Shown here piece by piece: positions 16,233 to 25,606 of a DNA stretch of 33,402 nucleotides. A program made the translations under genes and the position numbers. Below the pieces are notes generated by a model that saw only the letters and a program-made list of their open reading frames with translations, was not told the origin of the DNA and ran no database searches. The stretch comes from CAZUZD01 sp964624465 (GTDB taxonomy: Bacteria > Planctomycetota > Planctomycetia > Isosphaerales > Isosphaeraceae), in assembly GCA_964624465.1 (NCBI GenBank), contig CAZUZD010000029.1:1-33402 (forward strand), given 5' to 3'. Position 1 is the first letter of the stretch. Each line of letters begins with the position of its first letter.

Positions 16233-16840
16233 TCCGACCCCCGTCGGCTTGACCACGGACCGGGTGCCGCCTGCCCGGCCGGGCTCGAGTTCACCGCCTG
16301 GACAATTCCAGCCCGGTCCTCGGGTCCGGTCAGCGCCTCGCTCCCCGCAACGACGCGGGGGCCCTCCTTATCAACCCGGCCGACGCAACCCTGCTCACCA
16401 GTCCCGAGCCCGATACCGACAGCCTCAGGGAACCCGGTTATCCCGTCTGGCTCGGCGCAGGCAAGGGTCAGTCGAAGAACCCACTCCCCTTCCCAGGCAA
16501 GAGGTAAGGGACCGTGCAGTTCCGCCTCGACAGCCCCGCAGGGAACGAGACCCGGATCAGTCTGGAAACCCGCGGCGGGTTCGGATCACCCGGGGCCTGC
16601 CCGCTTCTCCCGGCTGATGCTCACTCCGAGTTCATCGGTGGCAATCCTTCGACGGCGCGACCCGGACCGGCTCGGGCGCCTCACGCCGGCGACCTGATGG
16701 GAGAGTCAGCCCGGCGTCGTCGAATCTCGGGGTGGACCATGCGGGCAGATGACTGCAATCGGCCCAGGCTCGGGATGGCCGCCAGGCCGCTTCACCGCGC
16801 TCCATGACTCGGTCCCCTGGCCCATACCTCGAGGCCTTCC
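16233..16840. other. 600-nt gap, no supported gene
   Basis: No start codon plus RBS combination gives a convincing protein. A stretch open from 16252 to 16508 in one frame (containing NDAGALLINPADATLL and YPVWLGAGKGQSKNPL) looks protein-like but has no ATG and may be a decayed gene. A palindrome GCCCGGCCGGGC lies at 16273-16284. Confidence 0.35.
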
Positions 16841-19800
16841 ATGTCCGATGAGCCAGAACTGCTCCCGATCCTGCCTGCCGACCGGCAGTTGCGGCTGACA
16901 CCGACCGACGTCACGCAGTTCGTCCGCCTGGAGCAATGCGAGCGCTACCTGCGATTTCGGCTCGCGGAGCGCGCCCAGCAGAAGTTCATGGAGCCCTACG
17001 ACGTCGCCCCGCAGCGCATCACCCCCCTGCTCTCGCTGTCTGGCCGCTCGTTCGAAATGAGAGTCGAGGAGGAGGTCGCGAGGCAGGCGCGCACCGTCCA
17101 CTACGCTACCCTCGCGGGCCACTCCCACAGCCGAGCCGCCGACAACCAGGAGGTTGTGAACGGGGCGAGGTCGCTTGCGGCGGGTGAGGACGTGATCCTG
17201 CTCCAGCCCCGCCTGGAGACACGGCTCATGGGCTGGGGACTTCGAGGTGACCTCGACCTCGTGAAGCTGCAACGGCGGGATGACGGAGCTCTGCGGGCTC
17301 TGATTGTGGACCTGAAGTCCACCACCCGGGTCAAGGTCGAGCACCGTCTCCAGGTGGCGATGTATCGGCTGATGCTGGAACAGATTCTGAGCGAGGGCGG
17401 TGTTGCTCACGAGCCAATCGAGCTGGGGATCCTGTTCCGCCCGCCCGTCGACCCCGCCCCGGCGGAGCAGAAGCAGGTGGAGTCGGGTTGGCAGGCCGCC
17501 GGATCCGTCTTCGGGCTGCAGAACGCCCTGCTCGAAATCGTCAAGGAGCCGGGGGCGTACCTGAGGTCTGCCCACGACCTGGTCCTCGGGCCCGACTCGA
17601 TCGCCCATCGGGTCGCCCGAACCCCGTTCGAGGAGTTGCCCTTCTGCCTCTCCTCCAAGTGCGACAGTTGTCTGTACAACGAGTTCTGCCTGCGCTGGAG
17701 TGCCCGGCACGACGATCTCTCGCTGCTGCCGCACATGACCAGCACGAACAAGGCAGCCCTGCGTCGAGGCGGGATCACGACCATCCGGGACCTTGCCACG
17801 CTCAAGAGCTTCGCACCGGGTCCGGGAAGCCCTCACAGCCGGACCCTGGAGCCCACTCCCGGGCGTGAGGGCCAGGTCAAGCGCCTCGGCACCACCTGGC
17901 CCGTCGGCTCGCGGCTGGACGAACTGATCCACCGGGCCAGGAGCTTCCGCCGCTTCGTCCGCAAGGAGGAACTCGACGTCGTCCAGGAGATTCCCGGCCA
18001 CGGCAACAGCTCCTTGCCAGCCTGCCGGCCCGATCTGAACCCGAACCTGATTCAGATCTACGTCGATGCCCAGCACGACTACCTGGAGGACCGGATCTAC
18101 CTGCTGGGTGCCCACGTCGTTGCCAACGGCAACGGTGAACCGGTCGGGTCTCGCACCGTGATCCGCAGCACGGACGGCCCGCCCGACTCGCAGGCGAAGG
18201 AGCAGCAACTCCTGGTTGTATGGACGCGCGATCTGGTCCAGGCGGTCGTGGATCTGGCCGTGAGCGGCGATCCGGGAAATCCCAGGAAGTCGGCCCCCAT
18301 CCACATCGTCTTCTTCGACCGTCCCGAGCAGCAGCTTCTCCTGAAGGCCCTGGCCCGCAATTTTCCTCCGATCTTCCAGGCTGCGCCGCCCCTGTACGAC
18401 TTCCTGACCCAGGTGGCTGCGTTCGACTCACCGATCGCGACCTACCTGGACGAGGAGATCCGCGAGACGAAGAACTTCCCGATCACCTGCCAGAACCTCC
18501 AGTCGGTCGCGACCTACCTGAAATTCGACTGGAACCGGCCTTACCCATTCCGGGAGCTCTTCCAGGCCCGGATGTTCGACTACCTGGGTAAGATCGACGT
18601 CGCTGGCCAGCCCGAGTGGTTCACCAGGCGCGCCCGGTTCGCCAGCTCCATCCCCCTTGAGTACGCCTACGGGGCCTGGGGCACGTTGCCGACGCCGGGG
18701 CCCGGCCAGCATGACGAGTTCGCCGACTTCCGGCGCGTCTCGGTGGACTTACTGCGTGCATTCCAGAAGCGCCGGCTGGAGGCCATGGAGCATATCACCG
18801 CCTCGGTGCGTACCAATCCGAATACGGAGAAGACCCCGTTCCTTCTCCCCGATCTGGCGAACTACGAGGACCGGGCTCCAGACCTGGCCCACGCACTTGA
18901 CGAGTTCGTCAAGATCGAACGGTTCGTCACCCTGTCCGACTGGAGGGCGATCCGGCACGCTGCGCCTGAACGTCGGGTTCTGATGGGCGAGACACTTCTG
19001 GCGCGTTACCACCAGGCTGATCAGGACCCCTCGCAGGCCGAACGCAACCGGGAGAACCAACAGCGGTACCGGATGAAGCTCGAATTCGAGGCAGCCCAAC
19101 GCGAGCAGAACCCGGGTTCGAAGGTTCAGCTGACCAGCGAACAGAAGGAGGAATGCAAGTTCTCGAACGCGGGCCTGCGGCTCCGATTGAGGCTGGATTG
19201 CCAGGGTATCGACTGTGATCTGCACGAAGCCCTACTGCTGTCGAACCTGCGGGTCGGTGACCACGTCGTCCTCGTCCCGCGCTGGACGACCGACGAGCGA
19301 CGTCCCGAGGGACTACAGACCAGGTTCACCCCGACGCCGAAGCAGATGCTCTACGGCCAGCGTGCCGAACTGCTCCGCATCGAGGAGACCGAGACGGACG
19401 AGTCGGGCCGGGTGGTCGCTGCCTCCGTCGAGCTCGAACTCAAGCAGTCCTTCGGGAACAAATCGACGCAACCCTACGTCTTTTTCGCGTTCGAGCGGCC
19501 GCTCCTGGATGGCGAACTTTACACGCTCGACCCCTGCCCGGACGAGTGGATGACGTTCTGGTGCGCCCGGGTGGTCAAGGGGCTCTGCCAGGGTCAGCCG
19601 AACGTCCTGCTCGATCGGCTGGAGCACCCGGTCGTCTCCGAGGACGACGCCGGATCATCCGGTCAGGTCGAGTTCCTGGAAGGTCTCGATGCGTTCCGTG
19701 ATGCCGGCCACCTGCACGATTTCGAGGAGGGCAAGCGAACACTCATCGGTGGTCACGGCCGCACCCCCATCCTGCTCGTCCAGGGTCCGCCCGGCACGGG

Positions 19801-21184
19801 GAAGTCTTACTCGACCGCCTTCGCCATCTTCGCCCGGCTGCAGGCGGCATTTCGGGAGGGGCGTCCGTATCGAGTCTTCCTGTCGTGCAAGACCCATGCA
19901 GCGACCGACGTCTTGCTGGAGAATGTCTTGCGCGTCCGCGGACTACTCCGGGAACTGAATGGCAAGGATCCGGCGCTCTTCCAACGGCACTTCGAACCTC
20001 GACTGCTCGAAATTCCGCTGTCCCGGTTCGACCCGAAAGATCCGACGCCCGACGGGATTGTCTCGATTCCCAAGGATGAGGAGAAGTCGGAGGGTGACCC
20101 TACGGCCTTCGACACCATCCTGGGACAGAACTGGACAGTCGTCGGGTTCACGCCTGGAGGCATTTACTCGCTCGTCAAGAAACGCCGGCCACCGATCTTC
20201 GGCCATCATCTGTGCAATCTGCTCGTCCTGGACGAAGCGTCCCAGCTGAGCCTCCCCGAGGCGGTCATGGCAGCGCTGCCCATGGCCCCGTCGGCCCAGC
20301 TAATCGTCGTCGGCGACCACCGCCAGCTGCCCCCGATCGTCAAGCACGACTGGGACCGCGAGGTCCGCCGCACCTTCCAGAAGCATCGGGTCTACGAGAG
20401 CCTCTTCGACACCCTGCGATCGTTGCCGACACCCCCGCCGATGATCCAGTACACCGAGAGTTTCCGGCTCCACGCGGTCATGGCAGACTTCCTGCGGGAG
20501 GAAATCTACCGGCACGACGGGATCCCCTACCATGCAACCGGTCAGGGACGGCTGCCGGAGCATCCCATCGAGGACGAGCTGGTCGCCGCCGTGCTCGCCC
20601 CCGACTATCCGCTGATCGTGGTTTGCCACGAGGAGGCCTCCAGCCAGGTGCGGAACCCATTCGAGCAGGCAATCATCGAACCGATCCTGCGGACTCTGAC
20701 CGACCCGGCTCGATACGGCCTCGATGCCGTCGATGGTGTCGGGGTCGTCGTACCGCACCGGGCTCAGCGTGCGGCGCTGCAGCAAGCACTGCCCGAGCTG
20801 AGAATCCTCGACCCGACCAGTGGCCGGCCCAATCGGTCGGCGATCGATACGGTCGAGCGGTTCCAGGGGGGCGAGCGGACCGTAATCCTGGTCGGTGCCA
20901 CCGAGAGCGACCGGAGCTACCTGCTCAGTTCCAGCGACTTCCTGCTCGACCCTCGCCGCCTGACCGTGGCGCTGAGCCGGGCCAAGCGGAAGATGATCCT
21001 GGTCGCCTCCGCGAGCCTCTTCTCGGTGTTCAGCCCGGAAGAGGAGACCTTCGCACACTCGCAACTCTGGAAGAATCTCCTGCACAGGACCTGCACGACT
21101 TCGCTCTGGCAGGGCGAACGCCAGGGCACGCGAGTATCCGTCTGGGGCTGCCACGAGAAACCCGGGGACCAGGGTTCGCGCTGA
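16841..21184 (+). CDS. RecB/Dna2-like nuclease-helicase (TM0106-like)
   Basis: A 1447-aa multidomain protein. N-terminus (about 15-290): a RecB/Cas4-type PD-(D/E)XK nuclease with GDLDLVKL (near 136), IVDLKSTTRVKVEHRLQVA (near 150) and four cysteines in CLSSKCDSCLYNEFC (near 269-283), probably an iron-sulfur cluster. Next, a helical hairpin (LRRGGITTIRDLATLKS) and an RNase H-like segment (IYVDAQHDYLEDRIYLLGAHVV). C-terminus: an SF1B helicase with Walker A VQGPPGTGKS (near 980), LVLDEAS (near 1130), VVGDHRQLPP (near 1158), VERFQGGERTVI and LTVALSRAKRK. The ATG has GAGG eight bases upstream. TM0106-type proteins are usually a few hundred residues shorter. Likely role: processing foreign or damaged DNA ends. 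Confidence 0.85.
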   Translation: MSDEPELLPILPADRQLRLTPTDVTQFVRLEQCERYLRFRLAERAQQKFMEPYDVAPQRITPLLSLSGRSFEMRVEEEVARQARTVHYATLAGHSHSRAADNQEVVNGARSLAAGEDVILLQPRLETRLMGWGLRGDLDLVKLQRRDDGALRALIVDLKSTTRVKVEHRLQVAMYRLMLEQILSEGGVAHEPIELGILFRPPVDPAPAEQKQVESGWQAAGSVFGLQNALLEIVKEPGAYLRSAHDLVLGPDSIAHRVARTPFEELPFCLSSKCDSCLYNEFCLRWSARHDDLSLLPHMTSTNKAALRRGGITTIRDLATLKSFAPGPGSPHSRTLEPTPGREGQVKRLGTTWPVGSRLDELIHRARSFRRFVRKEELDVVQEIPGHGNSSLPACRPDLNPNLIQIYVDAQHDYLEDRIYLLGAHVVANGNGEPVGSRTVIRSTDGPPDSQAKEQQLLVVWTRDLVQAVVDLAVSGDPGNPRKSAPIHIVFFDRPEQQLLLKALARNFPPIFQAAPPLYDFLTQVAAFDSPIATYLDEEIRETKNFPITCQNLQSVATYLKFDWNRPYPFRELFQARMFDYLGKIDVAGQPEWFTRRARFASSIPLEYAYGAWGTLPTPGPGQHDEFADFRRVSVDLLRAFQKRRLEAMEHITASVRTNPNTEKTPFLLPDLANYEDRAPDLAHALDEFVKIERFVTLSDWRAIRHAAPERRVLMGETLLARYHQADQDPSQAERNRENQQRYRMKLEFEAAQREQNPGSKVQLTSEQKEECKFSNAGLRLRLRLDCQGIDCDLHEALLLSNLRVGDHVVLVPRWTTDERRPEGLQTRFTPTPKQMLYGQRAELLRIEETETDESGRVVAASVELELKQSFGNKSTQPYVFFAFERPLLDGELYTLDPCPDEWMTFWCARVVKGLCQGQPNVLLDRLEHPVVSEDDAGSSGQVEFLEGLDAFRDAGHLHDFEEGKRTLIGGHGRTPILLVQGPPGTGKSYSTAFAIFARLQAAFREGRPYRVFLSCKTHAATDVLLENVLRVRGLLRELNGKDPALFQRHFEPRLLEIPLSRFDPKDPTPDGIVSIPKDEEKSEGDPTAFDTILGQNWTVVGFTPGGIYSLVKKRRPPIFGHHLCNLLVLDEASQLSLPEAVMAALPMAPSAQLIVVGDHRQLPPIVKHDWDREVRRTFQKHRVYESLFDTLRSLPTPPPMIQYTESFRLHAVMADFLREEIYRHDGIPYHATGQGRLPEHPIEDELVAAVLAPDYPLIVVCHEEASSQVRNPFEQAIIEPILRTLTDPARYGLDAVDGVGVVVPHRAQRAALQQALPELRILDPTSGRPNRSAIDTVERFQGGERTVILVGATESDRSYLLSSSDFLLDPRRLTVALSRAKRKMILVASASLFSVFSPEEETFAHSQLWKNLLHRTCTTSLWQGERQGTRVSVWGCHEKPGDQGSR

Positions 21185-21320
21185 AGGCCGAGACAAACAG
21201 AGCCTCCGCAGTGCAACCGGGCCATGGCCCCTCGACGTCGCGACGGTCGAACGCCCGAGAGATGTGAGTCTCCGGGAAGCGACCGCGGCGACCGAGAGTG
21301 CCGTGAGCTGACTCCGGCGC

Positions 21321-22082
21321 CTACCATCCATTGAGACTTCGGTACAGGTATCGTCGATAGGCGTGGGCTCCACCAAAATCACCCGTCACATCGGGGACGC
21401 GCTCGTAGCCGGACCAGGGTTTCGTATTCTCGGCAACCAGCAACCAGGATGGCAGGCTCTGCGACTGACTCGCGATGGCAGCCAGCAGACCACCCTCACC
21501 GAATCGGTTGTAGTTCCCGCCGAATCCGTGGTCTTGGAGCACCACCGCGAAGGGGGGACCGACACTGGTCCGCTGGCAGAAGAGCGCATCGTAGGCCGCG
21601 ATCCCATCTGCCCCCAGGAACAGGATGGCAAGCCGTTGCGCGCCGTGCTCATCTCCAAACCCCGAATCCCGCTCCAGGATCTCGAGGAACCCGAATGGTG
21701 CTGCAGCCACGGTAGCAAACGGTGTAATGCGCCCGGGTCCGTCACCGACGCTCCGACTCGGTGACCAACCCCCTGGCACCAGGTCCTGCTGTCGAAGCTG
21801 GAGCCGGTCGAGCGTGTGATACCCCAGGAAGCCAGACTCCGGATCCGCAAGTTGCCTCTCTAGAGTAGACTGGCCATGGCAGTAATCAACGTAGATGTAA
21901 ACAGTCGCCGCGTGCGTCGAGCCAAAAACCTTCACGGGGTGGCCGTCGGAGCCCGAACCCGGATAGTAGACCAGACGCGACCCGAAGAACTGTTCCCGGG
22001 AGAATGGGTCGCCCGGCTGGTGGCGAGCCAGCCATTCAGGAACCGCCGCCTTGAATCGCTGCAGATACTCGTAAGGGCTCAT
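21321..22082 (-). CDS. Unknown conserved-looking protein, 253 aa
   Basis: It starts MSPYEYLQRFKAAVPEWLARH and contains SRLVYYPGSGSDGHPVKVFG, VYIYVDYCHG, RLAILFLGADGIAAYDALFC, FAVVLQDHGFGGNYNRFGEG and SWLLVAENTKPW. These ordered motifs look like a real conserved globular protein, and such sequences occur as hypotheticals in many bacteria. No enzyme motif can be named. It is convergent with the nuclease-helicase gene and downstream of another minus-strand unknown. Confidence 0.65.
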   Translation of the reverse strand: MSPYEYLQRFKAAVPEWLARHQPGDPFSREQFFGSRLVYYPGSGSDGHPVKVFGSTHAATVYIYVDYCHGQSTLERQLADPESGFLGYHTLDRLQLRQQDLVPGGWSPSRSVGDGPGRITPFATVAAAPFGFLEILERDSGFGDEHGAQRLAILFLGADGIAAYDALFCQRTSVGPPFAVVLQDHGFGGNYNRFGEGGLLAAIASQSQSLPSWLLVAENTKPWSGYERVPDVTGDFGGAHAYRRYLYRSLNGW

Positions 22083-22251
22083 TCCGCGTCCTCGACGGCC
22101 TCGTGATCATCGGTGAGCAGGCGGCCACGCCGGACCGGACTGGGGGTGACAGTTCAAACCCGTCAGGTCGGCTCCAAACAATCTCTGCGCGGCGAACTCG
22201 ACCTCGCAGCTGAGTCGGCGGCCGATGTGGGCCTCATCGGCTTGAAGCGAA

Positions 22252-22689
22252 TCAACGGACCAACCCCAGGGGTCGACCGAGTGCAACCTCGAGCCGCTGG
22301 GGATCACCCGGCAACATCCGCTCGTGCTCGTCGAACAGGAATCGGTGCGGCCGGCCGGTCAGTCCAAACGACTCCAGGACCCTGCAGGTCCAATCGGCGA
22401 TCGGGGCGTCGTCTCCATGCAGGATCATGTACTGTGAGCGTGGCCGGGTGACCCTCCCCCTGGGCAGGCCGGTGTAGCGATCGCCCAGCCGTGATCGGAG
22501 TGGGCCGGCTTGCCGGGCCCAGGCGGCTCCCAGGCGGTCGAGGAGAGCGGGCCAGAGCTCAACGTGCCCGACGTCGGGACCGAAGCCCAAATCGTGGCAG
22601 TTCAGCACCGACCAGGTGAGGCCATCGGCCTCCGGTGCTGGGAACCAGTAGTAGCCGCCCACGAGCGGCCGCCGTCCGGCTGATGGCAT
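22252..22689 (-). CDS. Unknown 145-aa protein upstream of the 253-aa gene
   Basis: It shows GGYYWFPAPEADGLTWSVLN, HDLGFGPDVGHVELWPALL, SQYMILHGDDAPIADWTCRV and GRPHRFLFDEHERMLPG, with the low-Arg, Trp-rich character of real proteins. The ATG at 22689 follows no clear RBS. It is 169 nt upstream of the next minus-strand gene, so an operon is possible. No family recognised. Confidence 0.5.
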   Translation of the reverse strand: MPSAGRRPLVGGYYWFPAPEADGLTWSVLNCHDLGFGPDVGHVELWPALLDRLGAAWARQAGPLRSRLGDRYTGLPRGRVTRPRSQYMILHGDDAPIADWTCRVLESFGLTGRPHRFLFDEHERMLPGDPQRLEVALGRPLGLVR

Positions 22690-23104
22690 GCAAATTGACC
22701 TCCAACGGTCGAGATGAAGGGGCAGAGCCGGTGGGTCGAGCGGCGGATTACGGATGGTTGAAACGCTACCGACCGACGACCGATGCCCATCTCAGGGAAC
22801 TGACACTGACTTCGAGGGAACGGTAGACAGCGAGGCCTGTCGGAAGTAGTGGAGGCCGACCAGACCTGGATCGGAACCAACCGCGGCCTCGGCCTCGACC
22901 GGCGAACCTGGTGACACCCAGTGCCGGCCTCGGCAGAATCAGCAGCACCCACCGAAGGATTACCGAAGAGTCCGGGAGAGTACCGCCACCTGGTCCCGAG
23001 TCGGAGTATTGATTGTACGAGCGTAGCCGTTCACTGGTATGGCCGTACGGCACTCTGATCTGGGTTGGTCAGGCCGACAAGCCTGTTGAGGCCATGCCCT
23101 GATT
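22690..23104. other. 415-nt gap without recognised gene
   Basis: No reading frame has convincing composition or RBS. It separates the unknown gene pair from an IS scar and may contain the promoter of the pair. Confidence 0.3.
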
Positions 23105-23550
23105 TCAAGCCCGCAGGCAGTCGGTCAGGTAACCCAGCACGTCGCGACTCCGCCGAGGGTAGGTCGCGACCACCGTTAGCATCCGCTCCACATACCGGCT
23201 GCCAGCCTCGCTGTCCTTGCCGGGACAGGTCTTGAGCCAGATCACCCCGTGACGCAGCACCCGCTCCGCGGCGTTGTTGTACGGCGGCACGCCCGGGACC
23301 ACCGCGAATCTCCAGAGGTGGGCGAAGCCGCTCAGGAGTCTGCGGCAGACCTTAGCCGTCCAGGGACAGCGCACGCCGCCCCCGACTCCGGCAGCATCCG
23401 CACGACCGGCTTGAGACCCGCGACGTCCGAGCACAGGGTCGACCGGGTGATCGAACCGGGATCGTGCCGCTGCCACCACGCGAAGACCGATCCCGAGAAG
23501 TGCAGCAGTCGGGTGCCGACCAACTCGCCCCAGGCCGCTCGGTCGATCAT
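23105..23550 (-). pseudogene. IS66-family transposase C-terminal fragment, frameshifted
   Basis: The C-terminal block VPGVPPYNNAAERVLRHGVI, then WLKTCPGKDSEAGSRYVERM, is the IS66 signature containing the final acidic residue. The preceding part, VFAWWQRHDPGSITRSTLCS, is in another frame, with the break near 23380 at a C run. The first half of the transposase is absent. Confidence 0.8.
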
Positions 23551-23556
23551 CGACAC

Positions 23557-23715
23557 GAAGTCGCGACGGAGGTGAAATTGACAGCGCTGCCACGGCACGC
23601 CCGTCAACCGCGGCGCCAGGGCCGGCTTCAGGCCGGCGTGGGCATCGCTGACGGCCAGCTTCACCCCGTGCAGGCCCCAGGCGTGCAACGAGGCCGGAAA
23701 CTCCCGCCAGTGCAC
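23557..23715 (-). pseudogene. IS256-family transposase fragment fused to IS66 remnant
   Basis: WREFPASLHAWGLHGVKLAV, then SDAHAGLKPALAPRL, then WQRCQFHLRRDF is the central DDE block of an IS256 transposase (SDAHAGLK holds an active-site Asp). It joins the IS66 fragment in frame within a few codons. Both ends of the original gene are missing. Confidence 0.75.
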
Positions 23716-23848
23716 CTCCGCATGCTGGTTCGATAACCGGGTCAGTTTGCCCGTTCGAAGTCCAACAGGCTGCCACCTTGCCGCCACCAGGCAGCCCTAC
23801 CTGTGGGTGGCTCGCAGAGGCATGGCTGCATGCATCCGCGACTATCTC

Positions 23849-24000
23849 CTAAAATTTGGTTTTCAATCTCTAGCATCGCGAATGCCCGTTTGTGTAGAAA
23901 TTAAGCATCTAGCCCAGTTGTAGAACATCGGCTTAATGTGATTACTTTATTTGGCAGGACTCTGAGTCGCTTTTTTGGCCTCGAGCGTGGCTCAAGTGTC
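23849..24000 (+). promoter_or_regulatory. AT-rich region upstream of the pseudokinase operon
   Basis: The 150 bases before the operon are clearly AT-richer than the rest (for example TTGTGTAGAAATTAAGC, then TTACTTTATTTGGC). This is the only plausible promoter region for the operon running to 33402. Exact boxes cannot be assigned. Confidence 0.45.
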
Positions 24001-24028
24001 TTAGGATCTTCGAGGCCCGTTGTTGGGG

Positions 24029-25606
24029 ATGGCGGACATGGCAGACGTCAGCCCGAAGCTCAGCGGGTCCCCCCAGTGGGGTGTGGTGGGATCCAACCGC
24101 TGGGAAACCTTGCGATTCGACCGGTCCATCGACCGTGAGGGGGTCGTTCGCAGGGTGGAGCGGGGTGTCGATTATGTGCTCGAAAGCCGCGAGCTCTCTG
24201 CTGTCAAACCGCCGTTCCCCCGCTGGCGCAAACGCCCCCAGGATAGCACCACCTACGAACTGGATCTCGGCGGCACGGAGGGAACGACCTACCACTCCTT
24301 GGCAGAACTCCGCGACATCCTACAGGGGAAGAACTGGCGGGGTGGGGAACGGGCACTCGCAGAACTCGATGGCGTTGCGATCGGCCTACTAAGGACGATT
24401 GCGGCGCTGCATAAGCAGGGGTTCGGAGCCGGCCTGCTCCAGCCAGCCAACGTGATCTATTCCCGTCCGATCCAAGGGTCAGACCCGGCGGTCATGCTGC
24501 CCGACTTTGGCTTCGTACGGCTTCGGGGCGTTCTGCCCGAGTGGATGCGGCCCGACGTGCCATTCGCCAAGCTCTGGGAACGTACGCCCGAGGCGATGAA
24601 CGAGCGATGCTTTGACCGGCTCCGTTACCCTCAACTGGCGAGCCGCTTCGCCGAGACGGCGGACCGGGTCGAAGGGGCTGGACTCGACCCGCAGGCCGAT
24701 TTGGGTACGGTCGCCCGGCTGTTCGCCTGGGTGCTGGCGCCCGACGGCCTGGTTCGGTTTGCGATCCCCAGCCCCGACAGCGCTCCGTGGAGCAAGGCCG
24801 AGGTCTGGGCAGTTCTCTTGAAAGCCACGCAGCGTGGCTTTCGCGACGCCAACGAATTCGCCGATGCCCTGAGCGATGAGCCAGCCCGTCCCAGCCGCCA
24901 TTTCATAGAGCAGATCAAGCCGACGCCACTGCCGCAGCGCCCGCGCTGGGTCTACCCAGTCCTGGTCACCAGTGCCTTGGCGGCCGTCATTGCCGGTGTG
25001 GCCCTCTGGGGGGTCGGCCCGCCGCCGCCCCCACCCCCCTTCTGCGAGGAATGCCCGCCCGCCTCAAAGCTCTACGGCCCCTTATTCGAGTTTGCCCGAG
25101 CCAGCGAGGCGAAGGACTTGACGGCTGAGCTGATCGCCCTGGACACGATCAACGACCCGTCCATCGCGACCGAACGGTACCGCATCCAGGAGGATCAGTG
25201 CCGATCGAAGGTCCGCGCCATCGCCCTTGCCGACTTGATCGCAGCCTACCAAGACCTGCCCGAGCAGGCGGCGAGTACCGTGGTGCCGATTGACGAGTTG
25301 ATGCGTCGCGTCGCCGAGTTCAAGGCTCGCGGAATTAAAGTGACCGCTTCCGAGGGAGACGCTTCGCCCCCAGCCGACCCCCGAGTGACTGAACTGCTCG
25401 AGCAGGCCGTCGCAGGTCTCGGTCGCCGCGCAGAGACTGTCCGGAAGGACGCCTACGTAAACATGCTGCGCCCGTCGGTCGTCGCGAAGCAGGCTCAGCA
25501 ACTCCGCAAGGCCTACGAAGATCTGTCAGCCTCGGCACTTGATCGAACCCCCAAACCCGAGGAGTACCCCCCGTGGCTCAAGAAACTGCTCGGCCCGCAT
25601 CGTTGA
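24029..25606 (+). CDS. Membrane-anchored pseudokinase
   Basis: A 525-aa protein (ATG 24029; TTG 24020 and ATG 24038 are alternatives). Residues about 25-290 follow a Ser/Thr kinase fold: IGLLRTIAALHKQGF leads into AGLLQPANVIY where kinases have HRDLKPxN, then LPDFGFVRL with the DFG kept (near 158). The catalytic HRD is replaced by AGL and the Lys by Gln, and no glycine-rich loop is visible, so phosphotransfer is unlikely. One transmembrane helix (WVYPVLVTSALAAVIAGVAL, near 307-330) is followed by a Pro run and a C-terminal helical part probably outside the cytoplasm. It is the first gene of the operon and likely a signalling scaffold. Confidence 0.75.
   Translation: MADMADVSPKLSGSPQWGVVGSNRWETLRFDRSIDREGVVRRVERGVDYVLESRELSAVKPPFPRWRKRPQDSTTYELDLGGTEGTTYHSLAELRDILQGKNWRGGERALAELDGVAIGLLRTIAALHKQGFGAGLLQPANVIYSRPIQGSDPAVMLPDFGFVRLRGVLPEWMRPDVPFAKLWERTPEAMNERCFDRLRYPQLASRFAETADRVEGAGLDPQADLGTVARLFAWVLAPDGLVRFAIPSPDSAPWSKAEVWAVLLKATQRGFRDANEFADALSDEPARPSRHFIEQIKPTPLPQRPRWVYPVLVTSALAAVIAGVALWGVGPPPPPPPFCEECPPASKLYGPLFEFARASEAKDLTAELIALDTINDPSIATERYRIQEDQCRSKVRAIALADLIAAYQDLPEQAASTVVPIDELMRRVAEFKARGIKVTASEGDASPPADPRVTELLEQAVAGLGRRAETVRKDAYVNMLRPSVVAKQAQQLRKAYEDLSASALDRTPKPEEYPPWLKKLLGPHR

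Noticed and set aside
16706..18304. Long minus-strand open frame (532 codons)
   Set aside because: Antisense to the nuclease-helicase, whose motifs are unmistakable. It has no domain or RBS.
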